Of a stretch of 64,000 nucleotides of DNA, positions 1-27,730 are shown piece after piece (within the stretch, counting starts at the first letter, position 1; each line of letters begins with the position of its first letter). The position numbers and the translations under genes were made by a program. The notes below the pieces were generated by a model that saw only the letters and a program-made list of their open reading frames with translations, searched no databases and was not told where the DNA came from. Origin of the DNA: Acanthochromis polyacanthus (lineage: Eukaryota > Chordata > Actinopteri > Pomacentridae); NCBI RefSeq assembly GCF_021347895.1, contig NC_067115.1, forward strand, positions 13,463,876 to 13,527,875, in the 5' to 3' direction.

Positions 1-188
1 TTTTAAATATAAAAAACAACATACATCAATCCAATAAACAAACGTGAGAGAGAGCGCGCAACTTTTCTACACTTAGAGATGCTTTTTCCTGATGTCCAAG
101 AAGTTACAGAGTGTCAAGACTTTGTAACTTCTTGGACAGTAGTACATAGTCAGGGTGAAATAACTCCGTCTGAAGGTGTGGTAAACTA

Positions 189-1090
<902 letters not shown>

Positions 1091-1099
1091 CTATGCCTC

Positions 1100-1640
1100 T
1101 CTGCTTACCTGGATGTGCCCCTCACTCTGGAACAGGGTAAATCTGGCCTCATCACATCACATGACCTTCTTCCATTGGTCCAGAGTCCAATCTTTATGCT
1201 CCATAGCAAACTAAAGGTTTTCTTTCTGATCAGCGGTTTTCTTAGAACTAACAGCTGTTTAGTTCCAATCTATTCAGTTCCCTTCGCAATGACCATTCGG
1301 AAATGCTCTGACTTTAACGATTAAACATAGCTGTGAGTACTGCTGTTGATTTCTTATGACTGGATTTCACCAAATGTTAAGTGATCTCTTATCTCGATCA
1401 TCCAAGAGTTTGTTCCGACCACATTTCTTCCTCAAAGATGATGGTTCACCACAATCCTTCAGGTTTTAGTGACGTATTGGGCAGTTCTTAACCTGATTTT
1501 AGTAGTTTCATAAATTTCCTTAGTTGTTGTCTTTGCTTAATGCGGGCCTACTGAGACAGATTAACATTCTGTCCATGACGACAGGATGTGTCTTCTGACA
1601 TGGTGGTTTGACAAATGAGAAACTCCTCACTGCACCAGCT
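1100..1640 (-). mobile_element. Tc1/mariner-like transposase relic
   Basis: Read on the minus strand, 1100-1210 gives, with one stop inside, residues of the Tc1 DDE transposase: DWTLDQWKKVM followed by DEARFTLFQSEGHIQ, matching the family's WSDESRF-type catalytic block. Sequence out to 1640 looks like further Tc1 coding DNA broken by stops and shifts. It is an old inactive copy; terminal repeats were not resolved. Confidence 0.7.
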
Positions 1641-1681
1641 GATACGTATTCATCACTGCAGTAATTATCCAATGGAAGGCT

Positions 1682-1912
1682 CTAATCTATTTGCTTAGTT
1701 AAATCTAGGACGGGCATTGTACTTAATTGCAATTGTACAATAATATCTGTGAAATTCCCCAAAGCTCTGGAGGCTTTTCTTAAGTCCTCACCTTCATTTG
1801 TGAAAGTTTGTTGCGTTTTCAGATAACCTGACATGTACTGGAGGGAGGAGATGATGTCATCGATGGAGGCCTGTTGAGGTTTGCACGCTGTGGATACAGA
1901 AATGACTTCCAC
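1682..1912 (-). pseudogene. Unidentified coding-like fragment 1
   Basis: A 76-codon open frame with protein-like composition: IDDIISSLQYMSGYLKTQQ, then TNEGEDLRKASRALGNFTD. A possible donor (gtgagg) falls after the codons for TNEG. I do not recognise the family. It has the same orientation as gsg1l and as the second fragment at 2594-2710. It could be an exon of an unannotated gene, a pseudogene piece, transposon coding DNA or chance. Confidence 0.2.
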
Positions 1913-2370
1913 AACACCGAGAGTCCTCTGTGAATGTCTTCTAATCTGAAAGCACGTTCTTCTAAAGCTAAAATACCAAACTATTTCAGCCCCTGTGTGA
2001 GCAGTGTTTACAGCCTCAGAGTAAATGAGGTCAGAGAGGCCTGGCTTCTCTGTTACTTCAGCAGCGTGCCATCATCCTCAGCCCCGGAGGCTAAGCCGCA
2101 CTTCAACATGACTCCGAAAACTGACAAATGAGGCCACGCTCTCCACAGAAGTGCCCCAAATACCGATAAACAAGCCGCTGGTGATTCTGCAGGTAATTAA
2201 CACCTTGGCAGGGTGAAGATGATCAAGAGGTGAGGAGCACAATTGCTTTTGCAACATTGGATACAATTTACCGTGTCAAATACTACTTGTTGGAGGCGCA
2301 AAAATAACAAAAAAGCCATTTGATTTGATAATGGGTATGATCAAATTCCAGGAGAGGATTTACTGGAAAC

Positions 2371-2515
2371 GGGCTGCACAGTGGCGTAGTGACCTGGGAT
2401 CTTTCTGCATGGAGTTTGCATGTTTCCTGCCTTCGCCCGAGTCAGCTGAGATAGGCTCCAGCACCCCCCGTGACCCTAGTGAGGATAAAGCGGTGAATGG
2501 ATGGATGGATTTACT
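2371..2515 (+). mobile_element. SINE-like repeat with LINE-type tail, internally deleted
   Basis: It begins with a tRNA-like head (gggctgcacagtggcgtag) and jumps to the common fish tail containing agataggctccagcacccc and gataaagcggtgaatggat, ending in ATGG repeats. The central part usual for this family is absent. The same tail recurs at 25046-25163 and, inverted, at about 34575-34755. Confidence 0.65.
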
Positions 2516-2593
2516 GGAAACCCGTTGGCTAAGTCTTCATTCTCCTGCTTCAAAAAGTGTCCTGAAATCACCCAACAACAGCTGACAAGAGTC

Positions 2594-2710
2594 TTATTGA
2601 GTATCAGCAGCAAATTGAGAGTCCAGATACTTGGCTGCAGTCCAGTAAACACTGCTTATGACATCCATGAGGTTTGTCATCTCCTCGGTTTGAGGCGATA
2701 ACAAGAAGTT
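2594..2710 (-). pseudogene. Unidentified coding-like fragment 2
   Basis: The minus strand reads EEMTNLMDVISSVYWTAAKY and then LDSQFAADTQ before a stop. It is protein-like but I do not recognise it. It would precede fragment 1 in a minus-strand gene. No convincing splice acceptor is seen. The call rests only on composition and shared orientation. Confidence 0.15.
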
Positions 2711-5279
2711 AATGCTTGCTCTCAACTTCACACATTTCAACTCTTTTGCAGCAGTGTGGGAATGAATCTTCACACTTCCAACAAATCCTCGAATAGGAGA
2801 AAAACTCACATCTCAAACATTTCAGGTGAAATTTTGCCCACGTACTACATGGAAATGAATTTTGTTTGGATTTCACAATAGCATGTGTGAGACTCATCAG
2901 CATGTTTAAATGTTAAATAATACAGACAGATCTACATCTCCTATGGTTCAGGCTCTACCAAAGTTATCAACAGGTTAAGGTCTCATCTGTTAATGAATTG
3001 TGAGTTTAGGTTATTCTTTAAATGATCACCTCTGGTTCAGAATCTTGGCTAAAGTGAATATTATTTTTGAAAAAAGCAAAGAGCTTTGGCCAGCTACAAA
3101 ATTGAGAAAACCTTAGAATTTCTCTCACCAAATGGCCGTAGGGGTAAGGAGAGTATTAATGTTGCATTTGAATGGTCTTCTAACACAGAGGCTCAAGCAG
3201 GAAATGTTCACACAACAATCGACCCTTTTTAATCTAAAGTTAACATTTTTAAATCTGATCTCTGTTTAAAGAATGTTTTAAACAACGTTCCTATGATGCT
3301 CTTTAAACAAAAGACAGAACATTGTAATTGGAACAGTCAGGGGATGTCTGGAGCATGTTGTCAGATTACGTTCTATGATAACAAAGGCAGAACGTCCGCA
3401 AACCAACAAAATGTTTTCCAGATACTACGGAAGCCTCAGATGACAGAATGTTTTTGGTTTTGTTTTTAAAATAAAACTTTTCTGTAAACCAAAGGCGGAA
3501 CTTTCTGCCTGCAATGTTCTCAGATTGTTCGGTTTCTTAGGTGACACAATAAATAGGCGTTCTTCAATTTAACAAAACAGCAACATTTGGGAAACATTTT
3601 ATGAAGAAGATTTTCAGAATATCTTAGAATGCTTTAAGAAGAAACAAAAAATAATTAACTTTTCACTGAAAACATCACTAGAACTTTGCAGAACCTTCTC
3701 AAAATCTTTTCAGAACAAAACAACTGTTGCTGGGACACTGCTTTGACCTCAGGTCTACAGCTGACATCAAACTCCTCTGTCAGGATCTGAAATAGGCCAG
3801 GTATTTGGAATTATGGATATGGAGACATTTTATAAATTGGGCCCCTCATCTCATTTTAACACTTGTTCCCATTTTAAATTCAGCTCTTTGTATGAGCCGC
3901 ATGGGCTATGGACTGGGGTCATCTGCACCATTTGACCTCCTCCTCTTGATAGTCCTCATTGGCTGCCTGTAAGTGAAAGCAACGGAAATGTGTGTATAAA
4001 CTGACTGGGTCAAAATACTATGGATAATGCCAGAGTCGCTCATTGTGACAACTCGCAACAAGAATCTATTTTAAGAATTTAAAGCTTCTCTGACTAGTTG
4101 TGCTACTCTTACTGTACATTTTAGCATTCACTGGAATCTGGTATCTGCACTGAACTTAACCATGAGGTCACCGTTGGGTTTCACAGAGCAACTTTATCAC
4201 TCCTTGTTTTTCCTTGAATGCACACAAGTTGTTCCGATTTGCCAGATGTTCTGTTTACCATCACACTGAGGTTTCAGTGGCTCCTGTTCAGATATCCTGA
4301 ACAGAGCAACGTGTTTTATGCCAGTGTTCGAGCAATAAAGTCCGCAGTGAGGCTGCCTTCATAGATTGAGAACGGAGAAATTCAGCTTTAAGAACTGGAG
4401 GACAAGCTTTCCAACTTGCTGTCCCTGACTGACCTGCCTATTTATTATTACCACTATAAATACTTCTACATTTGATTTTATGTTTATTCTCTTTTGATTG
4501 TCAAGCTGTATTCAGTTATAAAAATATGCAATATTATCTGATTATTAATGCCATTATTATCATATCAGTACACAGTGACATTTTGGAGGACTTTCATTTT
4601 CTCATTCACTCTATATTTTTATATTTAGCAATTCACATTTTGGTACACTTTTAATCATAATATATTTTACACTTTATTGTGGATATTGTACCTGTTTATA
4701 TTTTTGTTATTTCTCCTGTATTTGTATTTTGGTGGTGTTACTTTACAGAATTTCCACAAATACCAATAGACAATTGGTATTTGGGGGAGCAAAAATGCCT
4801 GATGCTGCACATGCTCCTCGACTGAAACATTTCACATCTATTTAGACACATATTTTGAACTCATTATCAAACCATAGGGCTATCTCCTATGATCTAAATC
4901 ACTGACAGGATTAGAACTCTTCTATTTATAGCATTTATCATCTGACTGCAGCATTGTATCAATCATGGCGCTATGACATATTCTATATGGAAATCTTACA
5001 TAAATTGTCAGGGGACGGATGCCAGAATGGATTTCTCTGGCTGCTGGAGCACAACTGATCCGTTAGGATTTGATAGGACATAATAAGACGACACATTCCC
5101 TCACAGCTTTGCCTAAGCCTGGGAATCACATGGATGCGAGCAGCATAAACAAAAAATACTGGACAAAAATTTTTAATATTCTTTGTCCCTCCGAACGTCA
5201 TCGAACACGCACAGCTGTGGCTTTTGCACGCTTGAAAACGGTCAAGCATATAGACACTCAGATTAAAATGAAGACATGA
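2710..5279. other. Intergenic DNA without recognised gene
   Basis: AT-rich sequence between gsg1l and sec23b. From about 3240 to 3730 many variants of gaacgtt/gaacatt/gaatgtt recur on both strands, suggesting a decayed dispersed repeat. No exon or RNA gene was recognised. Confidence 0.4.
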
Positions 5280-5280
5280 T

Positions 5281-5497
5281 TATGCTGCGTTTGAGATCAC
5301 TCCATATCCATGTACAGTGTGGCCTCAAATCACACGCGACAGCACAGCTCTGAACTGCAAAAACGCACAGATTTCAAAGGAGCTTTCAGTATTGTGCACA
5401 AGTATCCATGTCAAAAGAGATTAAAAGCTGTTGTACTGCATCTTTTCATTTGACCTTGAATACCTTTGGAGCATATGGAGCTTCCGAATGCAACATA
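5281..5497. mobile_element. Possible short inverted-repeat element (MITE)
   Basis: The left end tatgctgcgtttgagatcac and the reverse complement of the right end (tatgttgcattcggaag) are related, and both run into ctccatat. This gives imperfect inverted ends about 217 bp apart. No target duplication is clear and there is no coding capacity. Confidence 0.35.
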
Positions 5498-6590
5498 GTA
5501 AGGCCTAAGCTCTTGATGGACACAGACTTCATTTGTATTTCAGTGGCAACTTCCGCTTAAAGCTGCTAAGAGTAGAATTTGACGCTAAACAGATAGCCCC
5601 AAAGGATTAGTCTTCATAATCTGCCGTTCACTGATCCTCGAAATCATACTGTCTGGGTGCTCTGAAATCAGCTTACAGTGACAGTAGATGGTGTGTGAGG
5701 GGTTTTACGATTGAGATTGTGTGCAGGCTTTACATACAGTAGCAATGAATGAGGGAAAAAAAGACAATTGTTTAGGGAGGAAGCTGGTTTCCAATCTGCA
5801 CAGAGGTTAACATTTCACCTACGGGTGCTGCAACATGCTGCGTACCATTCTCTCTCACGCTGGCACGCAATCATTCAAACTTACAACGCTGGACAGTAAG
5901 AGTAAAGCCTTTCCGTCTGTTGCACAGGACAAAACAGCTGCTTGGTGTTTGAACTGAGCATCTCTTGTAACCTCTGTTACGTTGTCTGAGAGAAAATCCA
6001 GAGCGGAAGGCAAAATTTGTGGTTCTAAATCTGTCAGCTGAGCTCACGTGTGCTGTTGTGTGCATCCATCACAAATGACGTTACAGTGCCTTGTGAAAAT
6101 GGCACCGTTAAAGGAAAAACAACAGACACTGACGCTTGTTTCCTGCTTGCAGGCATTTATATGGATGGCAATGAGAATCCTGACAGGCTCTAAGTCAAAC
6201 AACTGTCCCTTTTATACAGTCGCACAGTATATTAAAGTTTGATTACAAAGACACTTGGGCAATCGTTGGATGCAAAATACCAGATGGTGCACAAGGCGGG
6301 ATAAGTGGACTCAAACTATAGAGCTCCCTATGAAGTCAAAGTTAAAAACAAATCCAAATGTTCGTCATTGAAAACTGAGTCAGTCTCCGCTGATGTGATT
6401 GACTTCCATTCCTCAGAACATTAATCCTCATTATTCAGGGAGGGAATTATCTTGGAAAACACTTAATGTATAATCCATGTCGGACCTCGACTACATATGT
6501 CTTCCTCAGATAAACTGTGATTAACAAGCCACCAGTGTCAAGACCGATTAGCCGTGTGAACAACTTTTAAGCAAGCATTAGAGGTACTAC
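5498..6590. other. Intergenic DNA, nothing recognised
   Basis: No gene, strong repeat or RNA was recognised between the possible MITE and the sec23b 3' end. Confidence 0.4.
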
Positions 6591-6595
6591 TATAA

Positions 6596-6601
6596 TTTAT
6601 T
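6596..6601 (-). promoter_or_regulatory. Candidate sec23b polyadenylation signal
   Basis: AATAAA on the minus strand, about 445 nt beyond the sec23b stop codon. It is the clearest hexamer in the expected place, but other A-rich hexamers occur nearby and transcript data are lacking. Confidence 0.3.
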
Positions 6602-7045
6602 AATGAGAAATATCTTTAGCTATTGACAGAGCAAAACACATTTAAGCATCCTATTTAACAGCACCTTCAATCCAGTGTGATGCAATAGACAGACATGTTT
6701 AGGACAAACAAAAGAAAACAAATTAAATTAGAAATTTTATCTTTCTGGATGTGGATGACATAATATCAAATATATAACTTAGAATCTGATATTGTTTACA
6801 ATGTGGTTCTTGAGAACTGGAGCCATTTCTCATGTTAGTTGTATTCTGAGGAATGTGCCACTCTTTCATTTTTTTGTGTTAGTTTTGTGTCATGGAAATG
6901 TCCCTTAAGAACAGTAAAAGGATGCAAGTAAGTATGCAAGACTGGCTGTTTGGCTCCTTTACTGAAAGAGGGGAAATGTTAATGGATCCCAAGAGCAGAA
7001 CAGGAATGCTGTGTCACTCCTTTACTCTCTGTGGTGGAATAGAAG

Positions 7046-17126
<10,081 letters not shown>

Positions 17127-17260
17127 CTTTATTATCAAGTTGGCCGAGACAAGAGGGAAAGATTCTGTTCTGTTGAAAACAAACTACAGCATTTGGATGT
17201 AAAAGCAGACGGACGACCAGGAGGATTGACGGAGGACGGTGAGGGGATCACTCCCGGATA
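17127..17260 (-). other. sec23b: sec23b non-coding first exon (5' UTR)
   Basis: A consensus donor (aaag then gtaaga) on the minus strand ends a plausible leader exon at 17127. The upstream boundary is approximate, because the transcription start cannot be read from sequence. The link to sec23b is inferred from position, orientation and the acceptor two bases before the coding ATG. Confidence 0.55.
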
Positions 17261-17284
17261 ACCGGCTTCTGCACTTTAGTAGAA

Positions 17285-17380
17285 TGACGTGTTACTACAA
17301 GCCTGGCCGTCTCCTATTGGCTCTGACGTCTTACGTCAATACGCGCTCTCCGTACGTAGCGGAAGTAGTTACGTGTGGGA
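17285..17380 (-). promoter_or_regulatory. sec23b promoter with bZIP (CRE/UPRE-like), CCAAT and ETS sites
   Basis: Within 96 bp lie tgacgtgt (17285-17292), attgg (a CCAAT box on the minus strand, 17316-17320), the paired ACGT-core sites tgacgtcttacgtca (17324-17338), gcggaagta (ETS/GABP-like, 17359-17367) and gttacgtgt (17369-17377). ACGT-core sites are bound by CREB/ATF/XBP1/CREB3L factors, which control secretory-pathway genes. The binding itself is inferred. Confidence 0.55.
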
Positions 17381-17769
17381 AACGGAGGCAGTTCACAGCA
17401 TAGATATGAATAATAATCATATCTTCTATATATATATCTATGGTTCACAGGATTGCTGTGCCTAGCAGTCTGCATAGGCCTCAGTGGTTCATCATGGAGT
17501 TGTTATGGTTGGAAGGTAACAGAATACCTTTATTCAACCACTGCACTTAACAATAATCTTGAGTTTCTTGTACTTTATTGGAGTATCTCCATTTTCTTCT
17601 GCGTTATATTGTGCTTTTTCAGATTTTCAGACTTAGTTTAATAATACGAAATATAATCAACGCATCACTTATGATGTAATATTATAGTTAAAAATACAAC
17701 TTTATTGATCCAAGAGGATATATAACTCTAAAAAATAGTAAATTCACCATTACCATCTTCACCGTTAAA

Positions 17770-17838
17770 GTAACAAACACACATAGACTCAACATGTTAT
17801 TGTTGCTTTTACATGTTTAGTCTATGTGCGTTTGTTAC
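17770..17838. repeat. 28-bp inverted repeat (hairpin)
   Basis: Arms 17770-17797 (gtaacaaacacacatagact...) and 17811-17838 pair with two mismatches around a 13-nt loop. Confidence 0.8.
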
Positions 17839-18235
17839 TGTCCCAGCTTCAGTATTAAAATTACAAATATGCATAGTATAGACGTGTTAATGCATCACTA
17901 AATATAATCAAATACTATACACTATTCTGAAATCATACATTCTGCACAATGACACCTAGCTTAAAGTAGCTTTAGGTTTTAACGCTGCTCTGTACTTCTA
18001 CTTCAATAAAAATTCAAATGTATGAAATTCTTACTCTTAACAGAGCATTTTTAAACTATGGTATTGGTAATCTTTTAGTTAGGTACAAGAACTGAATACT
18101 TCTGCTGCTGCCAGTTGTTGTTCTGCATTGACAATATTGCAATGTGTGATAACATGGTATTTGACAGATTTGTTTTTTCCTCTGCTACTTCAACACTTAT
18201 ACTCAATTACAAAGGGTAATTGAAAATATTTTTTT

Positions 18236-18240
<5 letters not shown>

Positions 18241-18270
<30 letters not shown>
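18241..18270. repeat. (TG)15 microsatellite
   Basis: Perfect dinucleotide tract, followed by TTTG/TTTA repeats. Confidence 0.95.
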
Positions 18271-18274
<4 letters not shown>

Positions 18275-18471
18275 TGTTTGTTTGTTTATTTATTTGTTAA
18301 ATAAATATTTACCACCATTTAAACCTCACCTTTACTAGGAAGTCATTGTTAATTGTCTTTGTTAGGAAAAAGTAACTATGTATATATGTGCATTGTGTGC
18401 TGCTTTTTTCTTTGTACTGTTACTGCTGCTGTAACACTAAACAGTTCCCTGCTGCAACATCAATAAAGGTC

Positions 18472-18472
<1 letters not shown>

Positions 18473-18513
<41 letters not shown>
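18473..18513. repeat. (TATC)n microsatellite
   Basis: About ten perfect tetranucleotide units at the end of a retroelement tail. Confidence 0.95.
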
Positions 18514-19440
18514 CAATAGTTAATAGAACAGAATGTAACTTTATCGTAATTATCAGGATTGTTTTGTTTGTTTTCTTAATGCAGGTTATGTTTATTTTAT
18601 GTCTGTCTTAAGCAAATAATCAAATAGTATTTTGGACCCCATTCTAATCTACACAGAATGTTTTATATGCTTGAGGCTAGCAGGATTTTTTGTAAGCATA
18701 AACAGAGGGTACAGTCATGTTCAATGTGATCAATATTTGACACAATGGTTATTTTGAATGAGCTATATAACATGTTTATATTTTTAAAATCATCTTGAGT
18801 TAACTTGACTTTGCTAATTTTCTTTTTTATACTGTATCCTTAGAATCTTATTCCTTTTTTGTTTGTTTTCAGTATTTGTCTAATCTGACATTAACTTTTT
18901 AGTGAAGCTCAATGTAAATTTGTTTTCAGAGAGTACTACGTAAATAAATAAAAGTATTACAATTACTACTACTACTAGCAGTAGCAGTAATCTTATATGT
19001 GCTTCATTATCAGCCAGCCTTGACATTTAGTGATCACTACTGCTCATAGCAATAATAATAATGTCTGCTGTAATAGTTAAATATTGTTTTTTGACCTATC
19101 TAAACAGCTCTATGTTTTACAGATCACAGTTTTACAGGTAAAGGTCTCACCAATGCCCCACATGAGCAGCTGTCCATGTGCTGAGAGAAACTGCCTGGGA
19201 CCACGATGCGTTTGCTGTCCGCTTCCATACTCGAAAGTTTGGCATCTGCCTAAGAAAAATCATGAGGAATGTTTGGCCTAGTGGAGTTTAGCCGTTTAAA
19301 TATTGATAACTGAAATATCAGTGACTAACAATGAAATCTGATGAAGTCAAATCAATAAATTACAGTTGATACTACAATGTGTTGCAACTTTAAGGCAGCT
19401 GGAGCGTGTTACTATAAAAGGGTAGGTTCGTTCCGAGAGG
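18514..19440. other. Intergenic region between divergent sec23b and ccdc85a promoters
   Basis: AT-rich, with short ACT and AAT repeats near 18962-19060. No gene recognised. Confidence 0.45.
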
Positions 19441-19519
19441 TCATGAACTCGGCATGACAGACAACTTGCTTGGATTGCATTTGAACATTAGGTGGCGCTG
19501 CAACCAAGCTGTATTTTTG

Positions 19520-25045
<5,526 letters not shown>

Positions 25046-25163
25046 CTGGCGACCTGTCCAGGGTGTCCCCTGCCTTCGCCCGAGTCAGCTGGGATAGGCT
25101 CCAGCACCCCCCGCGACCCTAATGAGGATAAAGCGGTGTATAGAGGATGGATGGATGGATAAG
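25046..25163 (+). mobile_element. Fish SINE/LINE 3' tail
   Basis: Contains gactggcgacctgtccaggg, agctgggataggctccagca and gaggataaagcggtg, ending in GGAT repeats. It is the 3' part only of the family also seen at 2371 and 34575. Confidence 0.75.
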
Positions 25164-26960
25164 TAATATAAATAGATATAGATGAAGCCTTTTTTGAGGT
25201 AGGAGACGTAAAGAGTGCAGATTTGTGGACATGTCATTCTCTGACCCAACCTTGCTGTCATGTCCTTTTTTGGACGAAGAGAGAATTTAATTCCTGTGAC
25301 GATGTTGTACACTCCACTCACTTGGATTATCCTCTAAGCCCTTTGCACAGTATTATTTCATTTTATACGTACTTGCATTCATGCTTATGCATGTATGTGA
25401 GTGTGTGATTTGGGTGGAAGTGTCCCATCCAGGGTCACTGTAGCAGCGTAGGCTTATTTTCAGACAAATGAACGTCTCATATTAACGTGCCACTGAACAG
25501 TGCTAAAGCTCAGGCCATTTAAATTCCTGACAAAATCCAGAAAGGAAACAAAACAATACTCTGACCTCTGCAGCTTTTTCATGCAATCTGCTACCGCTGC
25601 TTGCTTCTTTTGGGAGGCTTATCACACATTTTCTGTCATTTGTCCAGTCGGGAGAAAGGAGTAATGGCTTAGGTTACCTTTGTAAAACATTACAGGGAAC
25701 TTAGGCTTTCTGGAAGAGACTTTCTCTGGAAGAAAAGAAGCATGCCAAAGCTTATCCTCTCATCATAACAATACATGATTCAGGAAGTAGCTAAGTGGTG
25801 TATCTAAAATGGCATTTGAAGAATTTGGGGGGCGTAATCAGTTTATAAATTACAGATGAAATGATACTTCTTTAGAAGTGCCTGAGAAGCAAAAATCTTT
25901 TTTTTTTTTTTTTTTACATTTCTAATAGCCTGATATTGAGCTGTCTATATAAACAATGACACCTTAAGTTCAGGACTCAGATCAAAGTGTATGTCTTAGT
26001 GGAAATAATCAACTGTGAACACTGTAGTCTCCTGACCCAGACTGGAGGGGAGACTGTTCGCTAAGCCTATAGGATCTTTTACCCAGGGCCTTTTTCAAAA
26101 AAAGGGAGAGACTTAATCATGTTTTCTGCTTTAGCAATCACAAGTTCTGCACATTAGCTTAAGCTGCTCAGATGATCAGAAGGGTAGAAAAGGGCTGCAG
26201 GGGAAAAGAAAGACTCGACACTGTGTGGGAGAACCTTTGCCCTTGTAATGTCAGTGAATACCACACACACACACATACACAGAATTTAAAATGCAGTTTA
26301 GAATGATTTCACACAGAGGTGGGTAAAAGCATACATTTCTAGCCAATGATCATTGATTTTACCACCTGAGATAAAAATATGGGTTGCACATTTCATCCTC
26401 TGCAGCTCAATAGCTAAATCATTGTACTTACTCAACTCTCTTAGTTGAGAACTGTTATTTTGAAATAACAGCTATGTACAAAATACGATGTTAAACCACT
26501 GAGGATACCACTGCATCCTCCATGCCCAACTTGAGCATCCTCACCAGACTGCTAATGACTGATCAAGATAAAGGTGCAGCATTGTTTCTACCTTTGTGTT
26601 CCAAGGTAGTGCTACTTAGCTCCAAGGAAAATGTAGTCTGTTAATGTTCCTCAGCAAACTCTCTCACACTGAATATACATTATGTGAAATGACTCATGAA
26701 GCTCATTCATCCCATCATTTTCCCAAACCTAAAAACCAAGATACCCCAAATCTGCCAAAGTTTAATATCTGACAGATGCTTTGTTCAGTGTAGAGAAACA
26801 GGGAGTAGATGTAACATGTAAGAGCTTTAATAGCAATATTTCACAGGGATTGTTGGAGTTTAACTTTCAAGGAAAAGGCAGCTAAATTTCAAATATACAT
26901 GAATCAGATGCACTATTAAAATTGTCTGCCTAATACTATGTAAATCCTCCGTGTGTTTTA
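25164..26960. other. Non-coding DNA, nothing recognised
   Basis: Holds a T-run near 25889-25914 and a short CA tract near 26261-26278. No gene seen. Confidence 0.4.
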
Positions 26961-26969
26961 AAATCAGTC

Positions 26970-27195
26970 TGGCTCCGGGACATTGGCAACGGATCCTTTG
27001 GGTCCTACGGTTTGTGGGGTTCAGTCTCTGTAGACTGAGATCGTTCCAGTACGATCAGACTTGGATCTGGGGAGGTTGGAGGCCAGGTTGATGAGTAGAG
27101 GTCTTTCTCATGTTCCATTGAGCTGTTCCTGAGCAGTTTTTGTGGCATGTTCTACTGGGGGAGGCGACTGGGGCTGTGCCACTGTCATCAGTGCA
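26970..27195. mobile_element. Dispersed fish repeat fragment, family unresolved
   Basis: The block containing ctccgggacattggcaacgg and ctgggggaggcgactggggc resembles a repeat I recall from other fish genomes. It abuts the LINE fragment directly. Confidence 0.4.
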
Positions 27196-27730
27196 TCTGC
27201 TTGTTTCATTTACAAGAACGGCCCGAGCCTACCTGGATTCCCTGATCCAGGTCTACTCCCCTTCACGCCCACTTCACTCTGCATGTGAGAGACGCCTGGT
27301 GCTTCCAGCCCAGCACGGCTCGAAATCTCTAGCCAGACTCTTCTCCTCTGTTGTTCCCAAATGGTGGAACAAACTACCAAATTCTGTGCGTTCTGCTGAG
27401 TCCCTTTCCACTTTTAAGAGACAATTGAAGACTCAATTGTTCAGAGAACACCTAGGCACTTAATCCGACTCCACCTTAGGGGTTGAATAAGTCAGGTGGT
27501 CCAAAATCCAGCACTTATTTAGCACTTATTTAAAAAGGGGGGGGGGGGGGGGGGGGGGGGGGGGTTGGCACTTCTGCAACTTGATGGCAACACCTTTGAC
27601 CAATCGCACTTGAAGCACTTTTGCACTTACTAAAGGTTTTTCCTTATGTCTGAATTCTTGCTTGTGTTGTACGCCGCTTTGGACCAAAGCGTCTGCTAAA
27701 TGAAATTGTAGAATTGTAGAATTGTTTCGG
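27196..27730 (+). mobile_element. L2-type LINE, 5'-truncated, C-terminal ORF2 end and 3' tail
   Basis: 27196-27463 encodes the end of a non-LTR reverse-transcriptase protein, with YLDSLIQVYSPSRPLHSA, WWNKLPNSVRSAESLSTFKR and QLKTQLFREHL before a stop. The 3' tail has ctttggaccaaagcgtctgc and ends in ATTGTAGA repeats, as in fish L2 elements. A run of 28 G lies inside. Confidence 0.8.
27537..27564. repeat. 28-nt G homopolymer
   Basis: Uninterrupted G run inside the LINE 3' region. Its length is unusual and sequencing-sensitive. Confidence 0.85.

Larger units (their letters stand above)
17690..18513. mobile_element. Retroelement tails in inverted order with TATC microsatellite
   Basis: The left end carries actttattgatcc. 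The right end carries tgctgtaacactaaacagtt and then caataaaggtc, running into (TATC)n at 18473-18513, the form of many fish non-LTR 3' ends. The ends share ctttattgat in inverted orientation. Family not resolved; a (TG)15 tract lies inside at 18241-18270. Confidence 0.4.

Noticed and set aside
18473..18513. Regular short repeats considered as a CRISPR-like array
   Set aside because: They are perfect tandem tetranucleotides without spacers, in a vertebrate genome.
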